A DNA stretch of 35,953 nucleotides from Deltaproteobacteria bacterium (GTDB lineage: Bacteria > Desulfobacterota > Binatia > Binatales > Binataceae). Made by a program: the position numbers and the translations under genes. A model generated the notes under the pieces. The model was not told the DNA's origin. It worked only from the letters and a program-made list of their open reading frames with translations, and did no database searches. The stretch covers positions 1 through 35,953 of the forward strand of contig DAHVFB010000001.1 in the NCBI GenBank assembly GCA_027317185.1. Direction: 5' to 3'. Positions 1 through 6,344 of the stretch are shown in pieces. Within the stretch, counting starts at the first letter, position 1. Each line of letters starts with the position of its first letter.

Positions 1-2
1 AT

Positions 3-452
3 CGTCTAAACGTCTTTACTATCGATTTGCCACCATTGCGCGACCGCCCCGATGACATCCCGGACCTGGTGGAGCACTTCATGCGCGAATTCTCGGACAC
101 CGAAGCCAAGAGCGTCAAAGCGGTGGATAACGAGGCGCTGGAGATTTTGCGCAACTACCGATGGCCGGGCAACGTCCGCCAGCTTCGTAATGTTATTCAG
201 CGGGCGCAGATCGTGAGCCACGGACCACTCATCATGAGCGACGATCTGCCGCCGGAAATCCGCCGTCAAAGCGGCAGCGCCGACGCCTTCGAACTGCCGC
301 TGGGATCTTCGCTCGAAGATCTCGAACGCGAGTTCATCCGCCGCACGTTGGACTTTACCAGCGGAAATAAAGCCCGCGCCGCGGAACTGCTAGGGATTAG
401 CCTCAAAACCCTCTACAATCGCCTCGAACGTTATCAGGCCAAGGACTGGTAG
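3..452 (+). CDS. NtrC-family sigma-54-dependent response regulator, C-terminal part (5' truncated by window edge)
   Basis: This reading frame is open from the left edge, so the receiver domain and most of the AAA+ domain lie outside the window. The visible part starts in the conserved RLNVF-x-IDLPPLRDR segment of the AAA+ sigma-54 activator domain, continues through the R-finger/sensor-2 region (NYRWPGNVRQLRN) and ends in a Fis-type helix-turn-helix (GNKARAAELLGISLKTLYNR). Proteins of this family bind enhancer DNA and use ATP to open sigma-54 holoenzyme promoters. The stop is 45 bases before the histidine kinase start on the same strand, which suggests a two-component operon. Sigma-54 promoter candidates lie elsewhere in the window (3363-3378 and 32067-32082). 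The family call is secure; the cognate signal is unknown. Confidence 0.93.
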   Translation, partial: RLNVFTIDLPPLRDRPDDIPDLVEHFMREFSDTEAKSVKAVDNEALEILRNYRWPGNVRQLRNVIQRAQIVSHGPLIMSDDLPPEIRRQSGSADAFELPLGSSLEDLEREFIRRTLDFTSGNKARAAELLGISLKTLYNRLERYQAKDW

Positions 453-497
453 CCTGGCTTCAGGCATCAGCGGTCTGAGCGGGGGTGGTCAATTCGG

Positions 498-2363
498 ATG
501 GGTCTGCGGGTAAAGTTCGCGGCCATCTTCCTGATCCTGCTGATCGTGCCGGTCACGGTGGTGAGCGGAATAGAGATCGATCGCAGGATGGCGGTGATGG
601 TGGACGATTTGGCAGATTCCGGCAGCCTGATAATCAATCAGGCGTTCGAGCAAATTCGCTCGACCTTGGCCACGCGACCGGCTGATCCCGCGGCCGCGCT
701 GGCGCAAAGCCCCGAACTGCGGGCTTTTCTGTTCTCCTCCCAGGCCTTCGGCGAGGGTGTGGTTTACGCGCGCATCGACACGCCCGCGGGCGCGACTATC
801 GCCGGCGGCACCGGCGGCGCGCTGACCCTTTCCAATACCAATCCCCCCACCGCCGTGGAGCCGTTCCCAAAACTGCGGCAAAGCATCCTGACCTGGTGGC
901 CGATGGGGCGTACCGAGGCGCTGTGGCGGACGCAGACCTACGAGATGAGCCGCGATGTGCAGCTCAATGGAAAACCATTCGCGATCATTAAGGTCGGACT
1001 CTCGACCGCACTGATCGCGGCTGAGGTTCGGCGTTCGGTCGACAATATCCTCGCGATTTCAGTGCTGGTGATTGTGCTGTCGCTAATCGGAGGTATGATC
1101 TTCGGGGGTTGGATGCTGCGGCCGCTGATCGAGATTACCCGCGGAGTCGAACGCCTGGCGATTGGCGGTAACGGCTTCGGCTCCGAGCCGGCAGTCGCGG
1201 TCGACGTGGCGGGCCGCGACGAACTCGGATCACTGGCCGAGAAATTCAATCTGCTGTCCCAGCGGATTCGAAACAACCGGAATCAGTGGGAAAACGAGCG
1301 CGGCAAGTTCTTCAATATTTTTCGATCCATCACCGATGCGGTAGTGCTGCTCGACTCCTCCGGGTTGATTCTGTTCTGTAATGGCGAGGCGCAGGCGAGA
1401 CTGGGTCTGCCGGCCGGCGGACTGGCCGATGGCAAACAGATTCGCGCCCTGCTCGGCAGCGGCCATCCGCTGGTCCGGATGCTCGAAAGCGCCTACTCCA
1501 CCGGCACCGAGGTCCACGATATCGCGCTGGAGCTGGCCGATGGTTCAGCGCCAACGCGGCTGCTGATATCGATCTTTTCGCTTGGGCAGGGCCCCGAACC
1601 GCCGGGCGTGCTTTTGATCGCGCGGGACCTGCGGCCGGTCCAGGAACTTGAGCATGTCTTCGACTACTCGGGCAGACTGGCGCGGCTCGGCGGCTTGATT
1701 TCAGGTGTGGCCCATCAGATTCGCAATCCGCTGAACGCAATGAGTCTCGAACTGGAGTTACTTAACCTCGACGCGCAGAAGGGAAAGCCGGTTGAGGAGC
1801 GGATTCGATCGGTACGCGACGAGATTATGCGGCTTGACCAGGTGGTTGATGCTTTGATGCGCTTTATGCGTCCCGAGCAGCTCCAACTGGTCAATATAGA
1901 TGCGAATGAACTGATCCATGAAATTGTGAATCAGCTTACGATTCCCGCTTCAGTCCAGGTGCAATATGAATTGGATACGCATCTGATGGCTGTAAAGGCC
2001 GACCGCGCGCTGCTTAGTGAGGCCGTGCGCAATATAATAACCAATGCGGTTGAGGCGATGCCGCAGGGCGGCACGGTTACGATCTCAACCGCGCCGGTTG
2101 GCGATGGAATGCTGGAAATATCGGTGCGTGACGAAGGAATGGGTATAACCGCTGAGCATCTCGAACGTATATTCCAATTGTACTTCACCACCAAGGAGAC
2201 CGGCACCGGTTTGGGGCTTTCCCTGGCGCTGCGCGCAGTCGATTTGCACGGCGGAACTATCGACGTGCGAAGCGAGCCAGATTCCGGCACGGCGGTGCAG
2301 GTCCGGCTTCCGACCGAGAAAGGTGATGTGATCGGGCTCACAATGGAGCGAGTGGAAGACTGA
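498..2363 (+). CDS. Membrane-bound sensor histidine kinase (HAMP-PAS-HisKA-HATPase)
   Basis: The protein has 621 residues. A first membrane helix lies at about 7-25 and a periplasmic sensor loop at about 26-183 with no recognisable domain. A second helix follows at about 184-207, then a HAMP linker (about 208-262) and a PAS-like region (about 270-380). The dimerisation/phosphoacceptor helix contains HQIRNPLN with His406. The ATPase domain shows the N box (NIITNAVEAM, about 512-521), G1 (DEGMGI, about 545-550) and G2 (GTGLGLSL, about 569-576). This is the NtrB/AtoS-like arrangement usually paired with an NtrC-type regulator, and that regulator lies immediately upstream. The start has a G-rich stretch about 10 bases before it. 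The kinase should be active because all boxes are intact; the signal cannot be told from sequence. Confidence 0.93.
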   Translation: MGLRVKFAAIFLILLIVPVTVVSGIEIDRRMAVMVDDLADSGSLIINQAFEQIRSTLATRPADPAAALAQSPELRAFLFSSQAFGEGVVYARIDTPAGATIAGGTGGALTLSNTNPPTAVEPFPKLRQSILTWWPMGRTEALWRTQTYEMSRDVQLNGKPFAIIKVGLSTALIAAEVRRSVDNILAISVLVIVLSLIGGMIFGGWMLRPLIEITRGVERLAIGGNGFGSEPAVAVDVAGRDELGSLAEKFNLLSQRIRNNRNQWENERGKFFNIFRSITDAVVLLDSSGLILFCNGEAQARLGLPAGGLADGKQIRALLGSGHPLVRMLESAYSTGTEVHDIALELADGSAPTRLLISIFSLGQGPEPPGVLLIARDLRPVQELEHVFDYSGRLARLGGLISGVAHQIRNPLNAMSLELELLNLDAQKGKPVEERIRSVRDEIMRLDQVVDALMRFMRPEQLQLVNIDANELIHEIVNQLTIPASVQVQYELDTHLMAVKADRALLSEAVRNIITNAVEAMPQGGTVTISTAPVGDGMLEISVRDEGMGITAEHLERIFQLYFTTKETGTGLGLSLALRAVDLHGGTIDVRSEPDSGTAVQVRLPTEKGDVIGLTMERVED

Positions 2364-2368
2364 AATCA

Positions 2369-2917
2369 ATGAAGAGGGGGAGTCAGTTGATGGCGGCGGG
2401 AGTGCTTGCCGCAAGTTTGGTCTCGATGCTCGGTTGCTCGGGATTTCAGGATCAGTCGCGAACCAGCGCTATGAGCAGTCCGGTTCCAACTGCATCGCCT
2501 ACCCCGCTACCGGTCGGCAGGGACACTACTCCGATGGTCGAGGCGCCCGTCCATCATCGCCGGGCGCGACGCCATGCGGCATTGCATCCGAGTGACCAGG
2601 GACCCGCTCCCAGCGCCACCCCAAGCCCAACCGCTGCCGCCCCAAGCATCACGCTGGGTAACGACGAGGCTTCAAAAACTCGCGCCGAGGGGCTGTTAGA
2701 TGCAGCCAATGAGAAGCTAAACAAGATTGAACCGGCCAGGCTGAGCCGAGATGATTCCGCCACCTACATGCAGGCCAAAAACTTTGTTCAGGTAGCACGC
2801 CAGGCGATCGATGAACACGATTATACGGCCGCCAGTGGGCTGGCTGAAAAAGCTGCTTTATTGGCGAACAAGCTCACGGCAGGTTCAGCCGCGACACCTT
2901 CACCGGCTGCTTTCTAA
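2369..2917 (+). CDS. Small Pro/Ala-rich lipoprotein with a C-terminal helical domain
   Basis: The protein has 182 residues with a type II signal peptide: MKRGSQLMAAG, a hydrophobic stretch, then lipobox LGC with Cys23. A proline, alanine, serine and threonine-rich linker (about 35-105) includes an RRARRH basic patch. The C-terminal 75 residues (about 105-180) are predicted helical, with alternating acidic and basic residues and an AxxxA-rich pattern resembling DUF4398- or TPR-like lipoprotein domains; the domain call is tentative. It starts 5 bases after the kinase stop and is probably co-transcribed, perhaps as an envelope component of the same signalling system. A second ATG at 2390 has a stronger ribosome site (GAGGGGGAG, 7 bases upstream), but starting there would remove the Lys-Arg n-region of the signal peptide. 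Confidence 0.72.
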   Translation: MKRGSQLMAAGVLAASLVSMLGCSGFQDQSRTSAMSSPVPTASPTPLPVGRDTTPMVEAPVHHRRARRHAALHPSDQGPAPSATPSPTAAAPSITLGNDEASKTRAEGLLDAANEKLNKIEPARLSRDDSATYMQAKNFVQVARQAIDEHDYTAASGLAEKAALLANKLTAGSAATPSPAAF

Positions 2918-2966
2918 ATCTGCTGTTGCGATCGTCTGAGTTCGGACAAAAGAAAAATTTTCGGGC

Positions 2967-2990
2967 AAAAAAAAGATTCGCCAGCGAATC
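2967..2990 (-). terminator. Intrinsic terminator of the repeat RNA
   Basis: On the minus strand GATTCG-CTGG-CGAATC forms a 6-bp stem with a four-base loop (7 bp if the flanking A-T pair is counted), followed directly by eight T. The stem is the last palindromic arm of repeat R3. On the plus strand there is no T tract after it, so it acts leftward only. Confidence 0.75.
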
Positions 2991-3064
2991 TGCCGATCAT
3001 CCACGAGGGAGGGGGACGCCCGTGATATGATTCTCAGCGTTCGCCGGCGAACCTGATACTAACC
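2975..3064 (-). repeat. Repeat R3 of the C-rich hairpin array
   Basis: In RNA order it begins with GGTTAGTATC and the perfect palindrome GTTCGCCGGCGAAC (3052-3039). A hairpin follows (3031-2996) whose stem ATCAT-A-TCACG pairs with CGTGG-ATGAT (10 bp, one G-U and one bulged A). Its loop side reads GGCGTCCCCCTCCCT. The last palindromic arm doubles as the terminator stem. It shares long matches with R1 at the leader, the palindrome and the core. Confidence 0.75.
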
Positions 3065-3088
3065 AAGCTTTCTTTCTTCTTAAAAATC

Positions 3089-3168
3089 GGTTCGCCGACG
3101 AGTCTATTAACTGCCCAACGAGGAGGGGGACGCCCGTGAACGATTAAATCGATGCTCGTCGGCAAACC
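3089..3168 (-). repeat. Repeat R2 of the C-rich hairpin array
   Basis: In RNA order the 5' arm GGTTTGCCGACGAG (3168-3155) is complementary over 14 positions, with one U-G pair, to the 3' arm CTCGTCGGCGAACC (3102-3089). Between them the core CACGGGCGTCCCCCTCCTCG (3138-3119) matches R3 closely. The stem closing the core is weaker here than in R1 and R3: the 3' side reads CGTT instead of CGTG. The CCCCCTCC motif is intact. Confidence 0.7.
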
Positions 3169-3227
3169 AAATATCTTCTATTATCAGTCTCTCTTTTTCT
3201 CGCGCATCAGCGCTGTGTTGAGAGTTA

Positions 3228-3316
3228 GTTCGTCGACGAACCTAATTTCCATCCACGAGGGAGGGGGGCTCCCGTGGACAGGCGGTTAGCGTTCGCCGAC
3301 GAACCGGATACTAACC
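3228..3316 (-). repeat. Repeat R1 of the C-rich hairpin array
   Basis: In RNA order GGTTAG (3316-3311) pairs with CTAACC (3289-3284) around the hairpin GTTCG-TCGG-CGAAC. Next comes a hairpin at 3278-3252 with outer stem TCCACG/CGTGGA, inner stem GGAG/CTCC and a five-C loop. The unit ends in the perfect palindrome GTTCGTCGACGAAC (3241-3228). The two GTTCG arms can also pair with each other over 14 positions with one G-U. Confidence 0.75.
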
Positions 3317-3362
3317 TTTTTTCGAAGCGTTGTTTGCGTCAACGCATCTGGGATTAGTTAAA

Positions 3363-3378
3363 TGCAACCTGGGTGCCA
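3363..3378 (-). promoter_or_regulatory. Sigma-54 (-24/-12) promoter candidate for the repeat RNA
   Basis: The minus strand reads TGGCACCCAGGTTGCA. The sigma-54 consensus is TGGCACG-N4-TTGCW, so only position 7 differs and the GG-N10-GC spacing is exact. It points leftward into the repeat array with a start expected near 3352. It is outside any gene. A sigma-54 activator is encoded 3 kb away at the left edge. Confidence 0.7.
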
Positions 3379-3463
3379 TCAAGTATCACCCACTAAAACC
3401 CATCGTTTAGCGTATTTTTGGGTTCCCTTCTTCACCAAGCGTGTAATTTTTTTAATAATTTGA

Positions 3464-3476
3464 TGTAATTGTTACA
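3464..3476. promoter_or_regulatory. Inverted repeat, possible activator (enhancer) site
   Basis: TGTAA-TTG-TTACA is a perfect 5-base dyad in AT-rich DNA, centred about 118 bases upstream of the predicted start of the repeat RNA. That is the usual range for sigma-54 activator sites. A further TGTAA half site lies at 3442-3446. Which protein binds here, if any, is unknown. Confidence 0.4.
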
Positions 3477-3513
3477 ACTTGCAAAAAAGGCAAAGAAGAA
3501 TGGCCGCCTCCTG

Positions 3514-3786
3514 CTACTGCGAGAAATGGACGCAGCGGCCGGCGGTGTACAGTTTGTCGTTCAACATCTCAAAGCGCGATGGCGAGGGATAATGATTCGC
3601 CTTCAGCCGATTGGCCGCATCCTGCCGGAACGCCCGGCAATCAGCCTCGGTCTGGAAGTGCTTCTCGCGGCTCCACTTGGACAAAGGTGCTTGCGGATCA
3701 AAATTGAACGCACCCTTCCATGGCGGAATCATCAGATACCACACGGCAACCACGAGCACGGCGGAGAAACGGGATATTGATCTCAA
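3514..3786 (-). CDS. Small single-pass membrane/secreted protein with two cysteines
   Basis: The protein has 90 residues. One hydrophobic helix (about 8-20, FSAVLVVAVWYLM) is followed by PPWKGAFNFDPQAPLSKW and a short charged domain with Cys50 (EADC) and Cys85 (AGRC). A signal anchor, an APLSxW element and two separated cysteines is a pattern I associate with small uncharacterised exported proteins of acidobacteria and deltaproteobacteria, in which the cysteines may form a disulfide. The TTG start is supported by AAGGA eight bases upstream. It is preferred over the overlapping plus-strand frame (3469-3780), which has no recognisable features. No function can be assigned. Confidence 0.6.
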   Translation of the reverse strand: MRSISRFSAVLVVAVWYLMIPPWKGAFNFDPQAPLSKWSREKHFQTEADCRAFRQDAANRLKANHYPSPSRFEMLNDKLYTAGRCVHFSQ

Positions 3787-4008
3787 GGTAAGCGTCCTTC
3801 GGTTTGAGTTGCCCGCCCGGTCTTCGGCTTAATGGTTAAGTTTAACCCGGTAAACAAAAATGTACCAGTTTCGCCTCGGCCTGCTTGGCAACGGCGATTC
3901 AGGTCATATACCGGCTTCAGACTCCCCCGCACTCTTACAGAATACGGCGCGAGGAATTGGAAAGTTTCAATGGCGTCATTCATCCGAATCTGCTAATTCA
4001 GACCTACG

Positions 4009-4725
4009 ATGCACTCCATTCTCGCGGAATTCCTTGACCAATGGGTATGGCCCTCGGCGCCGGGCGCTGGCGGCGCTAAATTTCGCCTGCGACTGACCGA
4101 GCAGAAATGCATTCCCGGATGGGAGGCGCTGGTGAGCAGCACCATCAGCGAGCTGGAGAGCGGGCAGGGCAAGGGCGATGACTGGAAGCGGCGGCTGGCG
4201 CTTGAAGGCTATGCCGCGGAAGGGGTGCAGTTTTCGATCAAGCAGATGTCCGCGCAACTGATGTCGATTCATCTGAACGATCAGCCGCGATGGATCGATA
4301 TCCAGCGGATGCGCGCGCGCCAGGTCTGGGACGAGTGCAAGCATAGCAAGCTGCACGTGGATTCTTTGCACGGACATGGCTGGATCGGCGGCGAACGGGA
4401 CTTGATGAAGGACGTCGACGCGAATTTCCAGCCGCTGGCTTCGTATTTTGGACAGGGCATGATGTTCGCGCACATTCATCCGCTGGCCCGCAATGCGCAG
4501 CATTATTTCATCGAGGCGGGCGCTTATCTGACGATTCGCATTTACGAGGAGATGGTCGATGACATGCTGGTGCGCCATCAGCATCTCAGTCAGAAAGCCG
4601 AAGAGCTGATGCATTTCATGGAAGGCAAATATCAGATCGATACCTATTGCACGACGCCGGAAACCCAGCAGCCCATCGAGGACACTCTCGATTGGATTTT
4701 TGGTTTGTTGCAGGGCCGGGTATGA
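4009..4725 (+). CDS. Ferritin-like (putative di-iron) protein
   Basis: The 238-residue protein is mostly helical with no signal peptide, so it should be cytoplasmic. Possible di-iron ligands sit in helix-like segments: Glu71 (AAEGVQFSIKQ), the ExxH of DECKHSKLH (Glu109, His112), Glu169 (FIEAGAYLTIRIYEE) and a His-containing segment near 190-192 (VRHQHLSQKAEEL). This spacing fits a ferritin-like four-helix bundle such as an oxygenase or oxidase, but I do not recognise a named family. Its stop overlaps the ferredoxin start by four bases (ATGA), so the two are translationally coupled and the ferredoxin may supply electrons. No clear ribosome site precedes the ATG. The fold assignment is inference from motif spacing. 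Confidence 0.6.
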   Translation: MHSILAEFLDQWVWPSAPGAGGAKFRLRLTEQKCIPGWEALVSSTISELESGQGKGDDWKRRLALEGYAAEGVQFSIKQMSAQLMSIHLNDQPRWIDIQRMRARQVWDECKHSKLHVDSLHGHGWIGGERDLMKDVDANFQPLASYFGQGMMFAHIHPLARNAQHYFIEAGAYLTIRIYEEMVDDMLVRHQHLSQKAEELMHFMEGKYQIDTYCTTPETQQPIEDTLDWIFGLLQGRV

Positions 4726-4964
4726 GTTCTGCGCCGAATCTACCCACGCTTGCGAAGTCCGTCACGACTGCGATGACCGTCACGATCAATCACGCGATTT
4801 GCAATGCTTGTGGCATCTGCCGCGAAGTATGCCCGGAGTTCGCGATCCATCCGAAATATCTCGAAATCCGGCATCTTTACGAAGTGGATCCACGGCGCTG
4901 CACCGGCTGTGGCGAATGCCTCGCATACTGCCCTGCCCCAGGCGCTCTAATTCAATCGGCATAG
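4722..4964 (+). CDS. 2[4Fe-4S] ferredoxin
   Basis: The 80-residue protein has two complete clusters of the form CxxCxxCxxxCP: CNACGICREVCP and CTGCGECLAYCP. The spacing between them is that of small bacterial dicluster ferredoxins, so it should be a cytoplasmic low-potential electron carrier. I chose the ATG at 4722, which overlaps the stop of the ferritin-like gene (ATGA). A longer frame from 4647 lies inside that gene, and a shorter start exists at 4773 (MTVTINH). The tight coupling suggests that this ferredoxin is the redox partner of the ferritin-like protein. Confidence 0.9.
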   Translation: MSSAPNLPTLAKSVTTAMTVTINHAICNACGICREVCPEFAIHPKYLEIRHLYEVDPRRCTGCGECLAYCPAPGALIQSA

Positions 4965-4997
4965 TTGCCATTTACAAGGTAAAGTTGCGCTCTTAGC

Positions 4998-5025
4998 TTG
5001 ACCTAAGTACGCGCTGGGATATAAG
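4998..5025 (+). promoter_or_regulatory. Sigma-70-type promoter candidate for the cupredoxin
   Basis: TTGACC, a 16-base spacer and TATAAG each match five of six consensus positions. The -10 element ends only eight bases before the cupredoxin ATG at 5034, so a transcript from here would be leaderless or nearly so. Confidence 0.5.
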
Positions 5026-5033
5026 AAAATTCC

Positions 5034-5459
5034 ATGGGTACATTGTCTTGTTTTAACCAGGCTTATGTTCGCGCGATTCGGACCGGGCTTGTGGCCGGGA
5101 TTCTGTTGGCGCTTGGCGCGGTGCCGTTAACGATCGCGTCCGCCAGCGCCGCCACGGTCGAAGTCAAAATGACCGATACGCCTCCGGTCTACCTCCCTGC
5201 TAAACTCACCGTGAAATCCGGTGATACCGTGAAATGGACCAACAACGCTCAGACTTTGCATACGGTAACTGCCGATCCGGCCAAAGCAGTGGACAAATCC
5301 GATGTCCAGCTACCCAAAGGGGTTGCGCCTTTTGATTCCGGTTTTATGATGCCGGGAAACGATTTCAGCTATACCTTCAAGACGCCGGGCCAGTACAAAT
5401 ACTTCTGTATCCCGCACGAAAAAGACGGCATGATCGGTTACGTCACGGTTACCAAATAG
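5034..5459 (+). CDS. Periplasmic cupredoxin (plastocyanin/amicyanin-like)
   Basis: The protein has 141 residues. An N-terminal signal peptide (hydrophobic core about 18-36, probable cleavage after ASASA near 39) is followed by a single cupredoxin domain. The type-1 copper ligands are visible: His76 (TLHTVT), then Cys125, His128 and Met133 in the YFCIPHEKDGM loop. It is probably a soluble periplasmic electron carrier. The next gene on the same strand is a monohaem cytochrome c, so the pair may serve the same electron-transfer chain. No Shine-Dalgarno is visible before the ATG, which fits the near-leaderless promoter at 4998-5025. Confidence 0.9.
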   Translation: MGTLSCFNQAYVRAIRTGLVAGILLALGAVPLTIASASAATVEVKMTDTPPVYLPAKLTVKSGDTVKWTNNAQTLHTVTADPAKAVDKSDVQLPKGVAPFDSGFMMPGNDFSYTFKTPGQYKYFCIPHEKDGMIGYVTVTK

Positions 5460-5546
5460 ATCGAAAACAGGTTGAATGGATCGGCCAACGCAGGTAAGAG
5501 TGGTGCGGCAATTAAAATGTGATCCGGATCAATCCGGGGGTTTGGG

Positions 5547-6185
5547 ATGGAGCGGGCAGTGAAGCTTTTCGCAAATTTGAGCGGCTACCTCAATCCGGGC
5601 GGTGATCTCAAAGTCGCCGACATGCTAACCGCGCGCCGCATCCGCTGGTCGAGCCGGCATATGCTGCTAGCGGCCGCTGGCGCGTTTTGCCTGATGCTAG
5701 CGGAAGCCGTTCCAGTCCACGCGTTCCCCTGGAGCACCGATATGTTCAAGGGCGCCTCGGTCCAGCCGCTCGCGGTGGCGCCGCGCGTGATGCCGCAGGG
5801 CACCCTGCCCGTCAATGGCATCCAGAAGATGGACCTTGAGCAGATGACGGTCGGGATGCACAACCCGCTCAAGGAAACGCCCGAGAATCTGGCCCACGGC
5901 AAAGAATTGTTCCTCAATACCTGTCAGCCCTGCCACGGCGAAAATGCCGAAGGTAATGGACCGGTTGCCCATCTTTTGCAGCATAAGCCAACCAACCTGG
6001 TCAGCGGGATCACCAAAAACCTGCCTGACGGCTATGTTTATGGATATATTCGCAATGGTGGCATCTGGATGCCTTCATATGGCGATGCGATGTCGTCCAA
6101 CGAGCGTTGGGACGTGATCATGTATGTGCGCTCGCTCGAAGCCAAGGCTGCGCAAGCGCAAAAGCAAAAGGTTTCTCAGCCCTAG
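5547..6185 (+). CDS. Monohaem c-type cytochrome (ActE-like)
   Basis: The 212-residue protein has an export signal or anchor at about 39-57 and one haem site, CQPCH (Cys126, Cys129, His130), with Met175 (WMPSYG) as probable distal ligand. The stretch before the haem site (WSTDMFKGASVQPL to MPQGTLPVNG) resembles the ActE subunit of alternative complex III or related quinol oxidase cytochromes. No other complex III subunit is in the window. The start at 5547 follows GGGGG by six bases but leaves 38 residues before the hydrophobic segment. An ATG at 5622 would give a normal signal peptide but has no ribosome site. It sits 87 bases after the cupredoxin gene and is followed by a strong terminator. 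Confidence 0.85.
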   Translation: MERAVKLFANLSGYLNPGGDLKVADMLTARRIRWSSRHMLLAAAGAFCLMLAEAVPVHAFPWSTDMFKGASVQPLAVAPRVMPQGTLPVNGIQKMDLEQMTVGMHNPLKETPENLAHGKELFLNTCQPCHGENAEGNGPVAHLLQHKPTNLVSGITKNLPDGYVYGYIRNGGIWMPSYGDAMSSNERWDVIMYVRSLEAKAAQAQKQKVSQP

Positions 6186-6207
6186 CGCTAAATTTGTGCT
6201 GTTTATC

Positions 6208-6240
6208 AGGGCCATCGTTAGTCGCGGTGGCCTTTTTTTT
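6208..6240 (+). terminator. Intrinsic terminator after the cytochrome gene
   Basis: GGCCATCG pairs with CGGTGGCC (8 bp including one G-U) around a short loop and is followed by eight T. It closes the cupredoxin-cytochrome segment. Confidence 0.88.
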
Positions 6241-6344
6241 GCGCTCCGGCCACGGTCCGGTAAACTCCCTGAGATAGCAAGCCGGCGCAGCGGCAACGAT
6301 GGAATAATCTTCCAGGCCTCGTGCTGGACTGATGGGAGTGGGCA

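Larger units (their letters stand above)
2967..3352 (-). ncRNA. Putative sigma-54-dependent small RNA with three C-rich anti-SD-like repeats
   Basis: No ORF explains this region. Read on the minus strand it has the parts of a complete RNA gene of about 386 nt: a sigma-54 promoter candidate at 3378-3363 (start expected near 3352), three diverged repeats (R1 3228-3316, R2 3089-3168, R3 2975-3064) and an intrinsic terminator with eight U at 2990-2967. Each repeat has a central hairpin whose loop side holds CCCCCUCC, the complement of a strong Shine-Dalgarno, flanked by GGTTCGYCGGCGAAC-type palindromes. Differences between paired arms are G-U wobbles on the minus strand but A-C mismatches on the plus strand, which favours leftward transcription. 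The design resembles anti-SD small RNAs such as the alphaproteobacterial CcsR/cuckoo RNAs, but I do not recognise this family. Function is inference. Confidence 0.6.

Noticed and set aside
3011-3024. Guanidine-II (mini-ykkC) riboswitch hairpins, because of GGGGGACGCCC
   Set aside because: The loop is not ACGR, the pairing is wrong and no transporter gene follows.
3002-3278. Plus-strand RNA with GGA motifs acting as a CsrA/RsmA sponge
   Set aside because: GGA does occur in the plus-strand loops, but no plus-strand promoter or terminator is visible and arm differences become A-C mismatches on that strand.
2975-3316. CRISPR array
   Set aside because: Only three units, diverged, of unequal spacing, with internal hairpins and no cas genes.
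2975-3316. REP/BIME-type mobile palindromes
   Set aside because: Kept as an alternative, but a transposable palindrome would not explain the sigma-54 promoter, the shared C-rich cores and the terminal U tract on the same strand.
3469-3780. Plus-strand 103-residue frame
   Set aside because: Overlaps the minus-strand small membrane protein, which has a ribosome site, a membrane helix and a recognisable layout.
3783-4096. Short frames on both strands in the gap before the ferritin-like gene
   Set aside because: No ribosome site, family pattern or coding bias that I can see.
5519-5530. Palindrome TGATCCGGATCA as an operator before the cytochrome gene
   Set aside because: A single 12-base palindrome with no second copy or known regulator; could be chance.
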